This document shows positions 40,007 to 48,922 of a stretch of DNA of 64,000 bases, one piece after another. How positions within the stretch are numbered: the stretch's first letter is position 1; every line of letters starts with the position of its first letter. Made by a program: the position numbers and the translations under genes. This DNA is from Desmonostoc muscorum LEGE 12446 (GTDB taxonomy: Bacteria > Cyanobacteriota > Cyanobacteriia > Cyanobacteriales > Nostocaceae), in NCBI RefSeq assembly GCF_015207005.2, contig NZ_JADEXS020000001.1:1426001-1490000 (forward strand), written 5' to 3'. Below the pieces are notes generated by a model. The model saw only the letters and a list, made by a program, of their open reading frames with translations. It did not search any database and was not told where the DNA came from.

Positions 40007-40984
40007 CTAATGACTCTTAACAACTGACTTCAGAGTTGCAGCACTAATCCCCATATCATGGATATGAGGGGCGAGAAACTCTGACGTTGATAACTCAACA
40101 GGGTTAACTGCAACGACTTGATGCAAGTTTTGCTTTTGAGCAACTTGGTTTTCTGTCAACCAGGTTTGATATTCTTCTGGTGTGTGGACAATTACCTGTG
40201 TCCGCATTGAGCCGTGGTAACCACCGCACAATTCAGCACAAACTACAGGATATGCACCTGGTTTGGTGGCGACAAATCGTAGTTCGGTAGGAATTCCGGG
40301 AAGCGCATCTTGCTTCAGGCGGAAGTTTGGCACCCAAAATGAGTGAATTACATCGTCTGCTGAAAGGTTGAGTTGCACATCAGCACCGACGGGAACGTGC
40401 AATTCCCCAGAAGTAATGCCACTTTCCGGATAGTTAAATATCCAAGCATACTGTATGCCTTTGACATCAACAACTAAGTCAGCTGGTTTGCCTTCGGTTT
40501 TAGGAGACGCGCCAATTCCAATTCTTGGAGCTGTTGTTGCTTCAGAGGTATCATTTAGAGTAGCTGCAAGAGCGGTTCCACTCATATGATTAACATGAGC
40601 TACTGAATGGGGATGACCCGCAGGTTCAAAGCCTCCCATACGGTTAAAAACATCTACACTGTAGATGCCCAAACACACAACAATAACCGTTGGAATTGCT
40701 GTCCAAAAAATTTCTAAAGGCAAGTTGCCTTCCACTGGTAAGCCATCGGTGTCATCACCCTGACGCCGACGAAACTTAACCAAAAAAATCACAATTGTTC
40801 CTTCTACTACTAAGAAAAGAGCGATCGCAATGGTAAACATAACGTTGAAAAAACCGTCTACCAAAGGCGCTTGTTGCGATGCTTGTTCCGGTAGTAGAGT
40901 GTGGTTTTGACCAATCCAAATACTAATTGCTGTGACTACTATCCCAGCAACCAGAGTCCATAGTGAAACAGGAACTTGTTGCAT
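40007..40984 (-). CDS. ctaC: ctaC, cytochrome c oxidase subunit II
   Basis: Subunit II carries the CuA centre that receives electrons from cytochrome c or plastocyanin. From the ATG at 40984 the protein has 325 residues: a first membrane helix LWTLVAGIVVTAISIWIG, a second FNVMFTIAIALFLVVEGTIV, and an extracytoplasmic cupredoxin domain whose CuA ligands are in VVCAELCGGYHGSMR with the first His in DVIHSFWVP. A longer frame upstream runs through STRR sequence and is unlikely to be translated. It is the first gene of ctaCDE. Confidence 0.95.
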   Translation of the reverse strand: MQQVPVSLWTLVAGIVVTAISIWIGQNHTLLPEQASQQAPLVDGFFNVMFTIAIALFLVVEGTIVIFLVKFRRRQGDDTDGLPVEGNLPLEIFWTAIPTVIVVCLGIYSVDVFNRMGGFEPAGHPHSVAHVNHMSGTALAATLNDTSEATTAPRIGIGASPKTEGKPADLVVDVKGIQYAWIFNYPESGITSGELHVPVGADVQLNLSADDVIHSFWVPNFRLKQDALPGIPTELRFVATKPGAYPVVCAELCGGYHGSMRTQVIVHTPEEYQTWLTENQVAQKQNLHQVVAVNPVELSTSEFLAPHIHDMGISAATLKSVVKSH

Positions 40985-41671
40985 ACATACTACCTGCTCT
41001 GTAAACCGTCTTTTAAGGTACTGGGAATTGGGGATTGGGTACTGGGGACTGGGGACTGGGAAGTGGGTATTGGATATTAGAAAAACTCTTCCTTGTCTCC
41101 TCATTCCTTAGTCTCTAATCTCTAATCCCCAGTTCCTAATCCCCAGTCCCTAGTCCCCAGTCCCTCACTTCACTTATTAACTTTCTAACGTGCAGCTATA
41201 AAAAATGGGGGAAACTTCCAGATTTTTTTCATATCTTCCCCCCAGAAAATTATCAATTATATTTCAAATCCTATGACAAAGGAAGCTCAAAACAGTGCTG
41301 AGTAAAAATTAAAATTAGACCTACTAAGCATCACATTATTTCTAAGTAGTGAGTGCCTCGGCTTAGAGTGAAAGATTCATAAGTACTACTTTTTACTCAT
41401 TACTTCTTACTCAGCATTCAGCACTCTTTCCAGACAAGCTAGTTGTTCTGGAGGACACTGTTAGTCCTAATATTGATCGGGCTACACTAGCAGCAAGTTT
41501 AAATTTGTCAATAACTAACATATTACGATTTACGCATTTGTCTACTATGAACTTTTTAGTAGTTCAAGTAAAGATATATATTCCCCTCTAATTACCTTGC
41601 TGGGACGATTTGCCCTTTCTACAAACAGTGCCTCCTTGGACGAACAACAATATTCACTAACCCCAAAAACC
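40985..41671. other. upstream region of ctaC with STRR
   Basis: The first ~180 bases are STRR units (GGGGACT near 41020-41060, CCCCAGT/TCTAATC near 41110-41165). The rest, to fdxB on the same strand, is AT-rich with no gene; it should contain the ctaCDE promoter. No operator was recognised. Confidence 0.5.
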
Positions 41672-41965
41672 TTAATTATTTAATGCAACATGGGTGTAGC
41701 AGTTCTTGGGACAAATCCGGGAACAAGCTTCACAACCAATACAGTTTTCTGGATAGCTAACTGCCATCACTTTCCGTTCAATTTCTTCATCATCTTCGTC
41801 TTCTACAAATTCCCCTTCTTCGTTGAGCGCTTTCAAACCTAGTACATTGTAGCCGCATACTTTAATACATCTGCCACAGCCGATACATTTGTCTTTGTCA
41901 ATTTCTTGAGCAAATTTCGGGGTCCAAGTCTTACCACCAAATGTCAAACCTGTTAGTTGTGCCAT
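41672..41965 (-). CDS. fdxB: fdxB, nif-associated 2[4Fe-4S] ferredoxin
   Basis: A 97-residue ferredoxin of the nif-specific ferredoxin III type. Two 4Fe-4S motifs are present: [15 protein letters not shown] (CxxCxxCxxxC, without the usual P after the last Cys) and [15 protein letters not shown]. They are separated by an acidic insert ([17 protein letters not shown]). In cyanobacteria it is found beside cnfR/patB and, in Leptolyngbya, is reported to be needed with CnfR for nif activation. It is divergent from cnfR across about 1 kb. Confidence 0.93.
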   Translation of the reverse strand: MAQLTGLTFGGKTWTPKFAQEIDKDKCIGCGRCIKVCGYNVLGLKALNEEGEFVEDEDDEEIERKVMAVSYPENCIGCEACSRICPKNCYTHVALNN

Positions 41966-43049
41966 GAATGAATCCTCGGCAATTTTGCCTTGTAATTTGT
42001 TCCTACTTTAATCATTATATTATCCTAATATTTTGCTTTTTTGATATTCAATAATTATTTTTTTGACATCAAAATTCGATGACTTTAAATTAGGATTTGC
42101 ATTATTTCTTAGTGATATTTTATAGATGAAACTTATTGCTAACAATTATCGTGCATGTAGGGTAGCACAGCTGTGCCACCCTACCCAGGGGTTACTAAAA
42201 TAATAGATAACTGACTAATCTTTCTAGCAAATAGGACTCAACGTGATGATATTCTTTTTCAAATACTTTGATATTGAGGCGCATAAATATATACAAAAAG
42301 TATTTATATATACCAAATAGAATGTTTATTAATTACATTCTGATATATGCAATATGTATTTTTAAAAGCAACAATTTTTGATTTAGTTTTTATTTAAAAA
42401 TCTAGAGAAAAGCTGATAAAGTAAATATTATTGTTTTACCTTAGCTCACTCAATCAAAAGGACTTAGTTGTGAAAGAAGTGTAATTTTTATAGCAGAATC
42501 TGATCGGGCATTAAATATTAAAATTATTAATAAATCAGATGAAAGTTAATTCTAATAAAGTTAAATGTTGGCTAAAAATACTTTGAGTAAGGTTTCGCGC
42601 TTAAAGATAAAATGTTCATTAAGTACACAATTAAATAAATGTTAAGATTTTTTTCTAAGCTCATTACGAACAACTTAATTATTTAATTCATGAAATGTAT
42701 ATTTAATAAAGAAGTAATATTAGGCTCGGTTTGAAAGCCTTAAATAGCTTTCAATTTGGATGCAAAGTCAAGCATATGGATGTGGGGAGTTAATAAGCTA
42801 GTATGCATCCAAGTTACACATTCTCTGGTTAAACCTGTCATTAGTCATTGGTCATTAGTCATTAGTCATTAGTAAATGACAACGCACAAATGATAAATGA
42901 CAAATAAAGTAAATATGTGTTTTAGCTGAGGGTGAGAAAAGACTATTCTCGCCAGAAACATAATGTGGTAGCGAGTGATGAATAAACAGGACTCATCCAG
43001 GGGAGACCTGAGCCAGACATCTCAACGATTAGAGTGGGAAGAGAGCCAT
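41966..43049. other. fdxB-cnfR divergent upstream region
   Basis: About 1.1 kb with no gene, very AT-rich in the middle. It includes a diverged member of palindrome family A at 42157-42184 and a TCATTAG/TCATTGG heptamer array at 42838-42880. It must hold the fdxB and cnfR promoters; no confident NtcA or other operator was found by eye. Confidence 0.5.
42838..42880. repeat. STRR heptamers (TCATTAG/TCATTGG)
   Basis: About five imperfect TCATTAG units upstream of cnfR. The same unit appears at 19422-19443. Confidence 0.8.
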
Positions 43050-44642
43050 ATGCCTTATACAATTCCTAACAACAGTTGCGTTGGATGTGACAATTGCCGT
43101 CCCCAATGTCCTACGGGTGCAATCAAAATAGAAGACAATGAATACTGGATTGATCCTTGTCTTTGTAACAATTGTGAAGGCTATTACGCGGAACCGCAAT
43201 GTGTAATAGCTTGTCCAACTAATTCTCCCATTCCTTGGCAGGCGAAAAAGGGCAGATGTAAAGTTGAACCGAGAGATGCTACTAGTTTAGACTTATTTTC
43301 TAATGGAAAGAATAACCCATTTGCTTCAGCGATCGCCATTTGGGAAGCTTGTAACGTACTAGCGCAGCGCACATCCTTACATTGGGAAACCGATGAAGAG
43401 GGTTACTTGTCTTATGGCAGACAAATCAACCAAGGTAGAGGAGCGATCGCTTTTCACATCCAAGATCCATTTAAGGTGAACGACAAGGCCAGAGATTTAG
43501 CCGCAATTGAGGGACTGGATATTAGAGCCGCTTGCATACATCTAATTTTTGCAGCTTATGCTACAGCTTTAGATCAACCTTGGGAACAAGAATTTGCGAT
43601 CGATGAACGCCAAATTGAAAAATATTTGGGAATGGAGAAACGCAAAGACTTAAACAAAGCAGCCAAGCTAGCTTTAATGAAAAATCTTGTTCAGCAAGCT
43701 TGCTCACTAATTATCTCCATCGATTGGCCTCAACAAGGGCGAATTAACGGATTCTCTGTTAAACAAAGCCGTTTATGGCACTTAGTGGACATTCAGCACC
43801 ACTTTCAAGAAGACGCTCTCGGATGCAAATATCTAATTGGGCTAACTTTTAAAGTCAAAGCCGGTATTTGGTCACAATATTTCTTAAACAAACAAGCATG
43901 TAAAGAGCGAACCGCATTCTATCAATATGGCAGTCTCCCCAAAACCCTGCCAACCACAGTCATGAGCATTTGGCAACAACATGAAGGAGCAGTCCGACTC
44001 ATGTTGTGGTTGTTGTTTAAAACCAAAATGGGCAAAGAACAACGCATCACCATTCCTACTTTGCTGCGTGTTGCTTACGGTGAAGAAAAAGTCGCCCTCG
44101 CATCCAGACAACGCGAAGAACGCAAACGTCTGCTGCGAACTTTTGAAAGCGATTTGGAAATTCTCAATCATTATGGAATGAAACCAATTTTCGACCCAGT
44201 TACCTACCCAGCAGAAATTCAACCTTTGTGGGCGAAGTTAATGGATATTCCCGAAGATCCAGATGAAGCCTTGGAATTTTGGACTAATGACGGTGGTGCC
44301 GAAACTCGCCTCACAGATACAGGCCCTCGTGGTAAGTGGAATCTGCTAATGAATGCCCGAATTTTGGCTTTTGAACTACCACCAGAATGGGAACAACAAA
44401 TCTCAGAATCACAGAAAAAGCAGCGGCGAGCTGTTAAGAATAAAAGAAAGTCCACAGCCACAGACGATTTGCTGGGCGAACAGATTTTGGAAGCGCGAAA
44501 AAATTTAAATCTCTCCCAGAGAGAATTAGCAAAGCTAGCAGGTAAAAGCCAAAGCTGGATTCGAGATATCGAAAATGGTCGTCTAAAAGTCAAATTAGAA
44601 GACCAAGCACTGTTACGAAAAGTCTTAAATATGGCTGAATAA
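43050..44642 (+). CDS. cnfR: cnfR/patB, Fe-S regulator of nitrogen fixation
   Basis: CnfR (PatB) is the transcription activator of nif genes under low oxygen; patB mutants of Anabaena are defective in heterocysts. From the ATG at 43050 (preceded by GGGAAGAGAG) it has 530 residues, near PatB's length; an upstream in-frame ATG (42975) would add 25 polar residues. Residues ~1-75 are a ferredoxin-like domain with CVGCDNCRPQCPTGAI and CLCNNCEGYYAEPQC...ACP. The end (~475-530) is an XRE-type helix-turn-helix, QILEARKNLNLSQRELAKLA. The Fe-S part presumably senses oxygen or redox state. fdxB lies divergently upstream. Confidence 0.95.
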   Translation: MPYTIPNNSCVGCDNCRPQCPTGAIKIEDNEYWIDPCLCNNCEGYYAEPQCVIACPTNSPIPWQAKKGRCKVEPRDATSLDLFSNGKNNPFASAIAIWEACNVLAQRTSLHWETDEEGYLSYGRQINQGRGAIAFHIQDPFKVNDKARDLAAIEGLDIRAACIHLIFAAYATALDQPWEQEFAIDERQIEKYLGMEKRKDLNKAAKLALMKNLVQQACSLIISIDWPQQGRINGFSVKQSRLWHLVDIQHHFQEDALGCKYLIGLTFKVKAGIWSQYFLNKQACKERTAFYQYGSLPKTLPTTVMSIWQQHEGAVRLMLWLLFKTKMGKEQRITIPTLLRVAYGEEKVALASRQREERKRLLRTFESDLEILNHYGMKPIFDPVTYPAEIQPLWAKLMDIPEDPDEALEFWTNDGGAETRLTDTGPRGKWNLLMNARILAFELPPEWEQQISESQKKQRRAVKNKRKSTATDDLLGEQILEARKNLNLSQRELAKLAGKSQSWIRDIENGRLKVKLEDQALLRKVLNMAE

Positions 44643-44828
44643 GAATTCAGGAGTCAGTCGTCAGAATTCAGGATGAATTATGTATGACTGCCGATAGTGC
44701 AGCATTAACGTTAGCGAGGAACGAACATCACTTTGTAAGGGAGTGACGAGTCTAAATCCCCCACTGATTACATTTCTGAATTCTGAATTCTGTGAGCGCA
44801 GCCGGGCGTAGCCCATTCTAACTCCTGT

Positions 44829-45806
44829 TTATGTACTATAAGTCATTACCTTAGTAGAAGTAAGCCAGACACTAGATAGAGCATATTTAGTAATCACTGA
44901 CTCTTGTGGAGCATTGCATGAACTCTTAAGTTTTTGAGTCTTGGTTACATCTTTCACAAGTTTAGCTTGGTAAGTGTAGAGAGAACCAGAACTTTTTTCA
45001 AAACTTAGCTCAGCTAAAATAGTATTATTGTCTAAACTTTGCTCTAATATTTTGCCTGCAATTTTGTAATTAAACCAATCCCATCCTTCGCTGAGGATTA
45101 ATTCTCTTTCCAAAATCTGAAGTGCAGCAGGCAAAATTCCCGAACCTCGATAGACTTGATGCAAGCATTGAATATCGCCAGTACGAGTCAAAATTGATCT
45201 GAATGAATCTTGATCCAGAACACCGTAGTATCTTCCTTCTGGCAAGTCTATAACAGTTGGCGCAAACCGATGTCCACCAAAGTGTGATGATTTCCAAATC
45301 CGCACATTGTCTAAGTCCAAATCAGAAATAGTTGCTGTAGCATGAAAATAAAAGGGATTTCCGTATCTGGCACAGCACTTATCATAGCTACCGTGGGTAC
45401 ACACTAAAATATCTCTAGTTTCACTAGTTTCAACCTCAGAATTAGAACCGATACCCCATAACCATTTTTGGACAACTGCTGCTACCTGGTCAATATTTGA
45501 TAGTATAAACTCTTGCTTATGATATCCATTACTCAAACCCTCTTTTTTTTGATAAATCAAAAGCGTAGTCTGGTTAACTTTGTGTGATAATTCATTAGCA
45601 ATTAAGAGGAATCTAATCGGTAGTTTAGCACGCTTCACTTCCTCTACTAAAATCCTCAAATTCTCCGGCACCCATTTAGAATTAAACGCTTCTGATGTCC
45701 AAGGCGGAGGACACTCAATTAAAATATAAGTTTGGTAATTGGTGGCGCTACCAATAATATCTTCTCCTGCTTGCCGCGAATAATCAGAACAAAAAAAGGT
45801 ATTCAT
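44829..45806 (-). CDS. sucrase/ferredoxin-like (Suc_Fer) protein
   Basis: A 325-residue protein of the sucrase/ferredoxin-like family, with a thioredoxin-type [2Fe-2S] ferredoxin fold. Diagnostic segments are VCTHGSYDKCCARYGNPFY and SHFGGHRFAPTVIDLPEGRYYG. The N-terminal FFCSDYSRQAGEDIIGSA is also typical. Physiological role is uncertain. It is convergent with cnfR across a short spacer that contains a dispersed repeat (44796-44820). Confidence 0.87.
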   Translation of the reverse strand: MNTFFCSDYSRQAGEDIIGSATNYQTYILIECPPPWTSEAFNSKWVPENLRILVEEVKRAKLPIRFLLIANELSHKVNQTTLLIYQKKEGLSNGYHKQEFILSNIDQVAAVVQKWLWGIGSNSEVETSETRDILVCTHGSYDKCCARYGNPFYFHATATISDLDLDNVRIWKSSHFGGHRFAPTVIDLPEGRYYGVLDQDSFRSILTRTGDIQCLHQVYRGSGILPAALQILERELILSEGWDWFNYKIAGKILEQSLDNNTILAELSFEKSSGSLYTYQAKLVKDVTKTQKLKSSCNAPQESVITKYALSSVWLTSTKVMTYST

Positions 45807-47032
45807 CTAACTATACTCATTAGTGTATTTTATGGACAAAATGTGTTGCTAACTACAGTTGTGTTCTTCGTTACAATATCCTTGATTCAAGGGAATAAAA
45901 AAGAACAATATGCATTTCCCAGTTAAAACTAGGTAGGCACTTTATAACATCATTATTGATTAACCTCTTGACAGTTAATCAATTCTCCACAATAGAGATA
46001 AACAGTGTCAAGACATATTTTTCCGTACCAACAGCATTAATTTTGTATTTAGTTTTATTGTTATTTGGTATCTCATAAATTTTCCCTTGCTGAAACTCGG
46101 CTTTTGTAAACTTAATTTTTTTACCAAAATCAAATATTTTAATGTATCTATCCATGTGTATATATTGCGAATAATTCTCAATATGGTGATAAAAATAAAA
46201 GTACTTGGGTTTGGCGTAGGTAGCCGACTTGTGGCGATACCTTCTCTACGAGACGCTACGCGTAACTTGCTTCTCTGGAGGAGTACGGTAGGCTTTGCCA
46301 ATGCAACCTCTCACCCACCCTTTCTATTTTAAAGCGGGCAAAATGCTCACCCCACACAAATCATCCCTAGATTCACCAATGCCAAATAGTTAATTCAGCG
46401 GTAAATGCTTTAGTACCCTGTAGTTCATGCCTGATATGTTAATAATCAAGACTAGTGACTGATTATTTACCAGCATCACTAATATCAACATTAACAAATT
46501 TAGTATTTACCCTGTTACCTAATCTAACTTCCTGAAAATCTTGTCAGGATTTGATTTTAGGCGTGTGCCTTGACTTTACCAGCAAGTCAATAATAAATGC
46601 AAGTACTTGATAATCTTTATATTTTATTTACAGTTTTTTGTCTCCAAGAGGTTGGTTAAATTAAGGTAAATGGGCATTTCATAGTAGAGAGGTGTTACTA
46701 GAGCAAGGATTCATACTTTTAAAATAATAGATAATTTTTCTCAATAGTGCCAACTGCGCTCAGGGTGTATAGCTGTGCAAAGCGTAACTAATGACCAATG
46801 ATTCCTTGATGAATACTGTCTGTGTTGGTTAAAGATTAAGCATTCACGCCAAGCTGCATCCCAAAAGTGGGCGCAGTCAATCTAAAAAGGCTAAACAAGC
46901 TTGAATATCTTCGAGGGTAATACCAGGATAACAGTAACTAGTTATACCAGGTACTTATAAAAATCAAACTAATAGATTGATTTGTAGCTAGACTTATAGC
47001 TAATAGATAAATTTAAAAAACAACAGGGCTAG
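45807..47032. other. 1.2-kb intergenic region with decayed sequence
   Basis: No intact gene is supported. A repeat-like block with CTTCTCTACGAGACGCTACGCG lies near 46233-46265 and is shared widely among Nostoc genomes as I recall. A short minus-strand frame at 46877-46954 looks like the end of a DUF433 protein. The 97-codon minus frame at 46008-46301 crosses the repeat block and is not called. Confidence 0.5.
46877..46954 (-). pseudogene. C-terminal remnant of a DUF433-like antitoxin
   Basis: A short frame reads YCYPGITLEDIQACLAFLD then stop, which resembles the C-terminal helix-turn of DUF433 antitoxins (LTxEDIxACLAxA). The upstream part is lost. Recognition is from a few residues only. Confidence 0.35.
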
Positions 47033-47392
47033 ATGATACAAATCACTGTTGAGGTATCTGAGGAGCTAGGACAGCAATTACAGCAGTTCCAAGACCGCTT
47101 ACCAGAGATAGTAGAACGCGGTCTACAAGAGTTATTGAGCGAACAGTCTGGGAATTTTCTCGATGAGAAACAGATTATTGCGTTGCTGGCGAGTCAGCCT
47201 ACACCACAACAAATTCTGGCAATCCGACCCTCACCAGAATTCCAGACTCGTGTGAGTGACTTGCTAGCACAGAGTAAAGCAGGAACACTTTCTGCCAAAG
47301 GTGAAGCGGAACTAGAGCGCTATCTGACCATAGAACATCTTGTCCGTATGGCAAAAGCTCATGCCTTCCTTGCATTACGCCAAAACCCATGA
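47033..47392 (+). CDS. small partner protein of HNH module 2
   Basis: A protein of 119 residues. Its N-terminal third (ITVEVSEELGQQLQQFQDRL) resembles short antitoxin-like or DNA-binding helices; its C-terminal half (about 65-112) matches the small protein at 9088-9324 (LLxQSKAGTLSAKGEAELE, then a helix with MAKAHAF). It overlaps the HNH nuclease gene by 4 bp (ATGA). No named family. Longer than its counterpart in module 1, which lacks the first ~40 residues. Confidence 0.7.
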   Translation: MIQITVEVSEELGQQLQQFQDRLPEIVERGLQELLSEQSGNFLDEKQIIALLASQPTPQQILAIRPSPEFQTRVSDLLAQSKAGTLSAKGEAELERYLTIEHLVRMAKAHAFLALRQNP

Positions 47393-47796
47393 CTTATGTA
47401 TCAGCCCAATTACGGAAACTCGTAATTGAAAGAGCGAACCAAAGGTGTGAGTATTGTTTATTTCCTCAGAGTGCAGCACTATTTAGCTTTGAGATGGAGC
47501 ATATTATTGCCGAAAAACATCGTGGCACTACTGAAGCAGAAAATCTAGCTCTCGCCTGTCCATATTGTAATCGTGCAAAGGGTACTGATTTGGGGTCACT
47601 CGATCCTGAAACGGGTAAACTGACACCCTTTTTCAATCCAAGGACTCAAAAATGGAGCGACCATTTTCAGCTCAATGGAGCAGAGATTGCACGATTGACA
47701 GCAGAAGGGCGAGTAACTGTTGCAATTCTGCAATTTAATCAATCAGAGCGGTTAGAAGAACGGGACAGGTTGATTTGGGCAGGTCAATATTGTTAG
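47389..47796 (+). CDS. HNH endonuclease (module copy 2)
   Basis: A 135-residue HNH nuclease with zinc ligands CEYC (~19-22) and CPYC (~55-58) and the catalytic segment MEHIIAEKHRGTTEAENLA, where an H follows E. The stretch FNPRTQKWSDHFQL is shared with module 1. Start ATG overlaps the upstream gene's stop. Target and biological role are unknown; the pairing with a small helical protein is common to both modules. Confidence 0.88.
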   Translation: MTYVSAQLRKLVIERANQRCEYCLFPQSAALFSFEMEHIIAEKHRGTTEAENLALACPYCNRAKGTDLGSLDPETGKLTPFFNPRTQKWSDHFQLNGAEIARLTAEGRVTVAILQFNQSERLEERDRLIWAGQYC

Positions 47797-47899
47797 GTTT
47801 ACTGTTCATCTTCATACTACTAAACTATTTATTTAACTTGCCCAGAGAGCTACGCTGATTGTCGCCAGACATTGCTGATTTGACACAGTTGCTCAGAGT

Positions 47900-47982
47900 G
47901 CGTAGGCGTAGCTAGTCGTAGACATTGCCCACATCAACCCCATCACCAAAATTGCGTAGGCGTAGCCCGTCGTAGACATCGC
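47900..47982. repeat. two copies of GCGTAGGCGTAGCCCGTCGTAGACAT repeat
   Basis: Direct copies 54 bp apart. Others lie at 17279-17308 and, inverted, at 11859-11889. Each carries the internal GTAGGCGTAGC and GTCGTAGACAT parts. Confidence 0.75.
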
Positions 47983-48017
47983 ATTGACAACGTATTTCAG
48001 GTAAATGAAGTACACGG

Positions 48018-48046
48018 GTAGGGGCACAACATTGTTGTGCCCTTAC
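48018..48046. repeat. palindromic repeat family A, copy 4
   Basis: GTAGGGGCACAACA then TTGTTGTGCCCTTAC. The stem changes (AAC/GTT for AGC/GCT) are paired relative to copies 1 and 2. Confidence 0.8.
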
Positions 48047-48169
48047 GGTTTAACTTTTTTGGGGGTTTGAAAACCGGATTTGGTATGATTCCTTGATGGT
48101 AGACAGCAAGCGGATTTATCCGTGGGGGCAATCCAAAATCCAAAATCTAAAATCCAAAATTGTCTGGCT

Positions 48170-48922
48170 ATGGCGATCGCATACTTCTACTTTCACGCAG
48201 AATTGAATCATTTTTTACCACGGCATCAAAAGCAAGTGAGAATTTCTCATTCTTTTGATGAGAGAGCCTCCATTAAGGACATGATTGAGTCTTTGGGTGT
48301 TCCTCATCCAGAAATTGATTGTATAAAAGTTAATTATGAATATGTAGATTTTTCTTACATTGTTGCGGATGGAGATATTATCAATGTCTATCCAATTTCT
48401 AGTAGAAATGATATTATACCAAGTTTTTCTTTGCTACCCAAACCCCTCAGTATTATTCGCTTTGTTTTAGATATTCATTTAGGTAAACTAGCAACATCTC
48501 TACGACTTTTAGGGTTTGATACTTTATACCGCAATGACTACGAGGATGAGGAATTAGCAAAGATATCTTACAACCAAGCACGGATTCTCTTAACTCGTGA
48601 TAAGGGTTTATTAATGCGTAGTTTGGTAACGCATGGGTATTATGTGAGAAATACTAACCCGGAAAAACAAATCCTGGAAGTACTCCAACGCTTCGATTTA
48701 TTTAAATTAGTTTCGCCATTTCAAAGGTGTTTGCGCTGCAATGGATTATTAGAATCTGTAGATAAGCAATCGATTATTGAACAAATACCAGAGAATGTCC
48801 GATCGCAGGTTGAGGAATTTCAGCGCTGTCAAAGTTGCGATCGCATTTATTGGAAAGGTTCACATTATGAACGATTGCAACAGTTTATCGATCGAGTGGT
48901 TGACTCAAAAAGGAGTGAGTGA
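48170..48922 (+). CDS. Mut7-C RNAse-domain protein with ubiquitin-like N-terminus
   Basis: A 250-residue protein from the ATG at 48170. The N-terminal ~80 residues (YFYFHAELNHFLP, then DGDIINVYPIS) form the ubiquitin-like Mut7-C-associated domain. From ~95 the Mut7-C PIN-like RNAse domain follows: FVLDIHLGKLATSLRLLGFD, LTRDKGLL and the zinc ribbon CLRCNG...CQSCDRIYWKG. A GTG-started extension would run through STRR sequence and is unlikely. It is followed immediately by the ROK kinase gene. The RNA target is unknown. Confidence 0.88.
   Translation: MAIAYFYFHAELNHFLPRHQKQVRISHSFDERASIKDMIESLGVPHPEIDCIKVNYEYVDFSYIVADGDIINVYPISSRNDIIPSFSLLPKPLSIIRFVLDIHLGKLATSLRLLGFDTLYRNDYEDEELAKISYNQARILLTRDKGLLMRSLVTHGYYVRNTNPEKQILEVLQRFDLFKLVSPFQRCLRCNGLLESVDKQSIIEQIPENVRSQVEEFQRCQSCDRIYWKGSHYERLQQFIDRVVDSKRSE

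Larger units (their letters stand above)
47797..48169. other. intergenic region with four dispersed repeats
   Basis: Two copies of GCGTAGGCGTAG..GTCGTAGACAT (47900-47928, 47954-47982), palindrome family A copy 4 (48018-48046) and AAAATCC heptamers (48128-48162). No gene. Confidence 0.65.

Noticed and set aside
40985..41104. N-terminal extension of CtaC by about 40 residues
   Set aside because: The extra codons translate STRR sequence (SNTHFPVPSPQYPIP-like); the ATG at 40984 gives a normal subunit II.
46008..46301. 97-codon minus-strand frame as a gene
   Set aside because: Its N-terminal part is a dispersed repeat (CTTCTCTACGAGACGC block) and the rest is AT-driven with no protein-like pattern.
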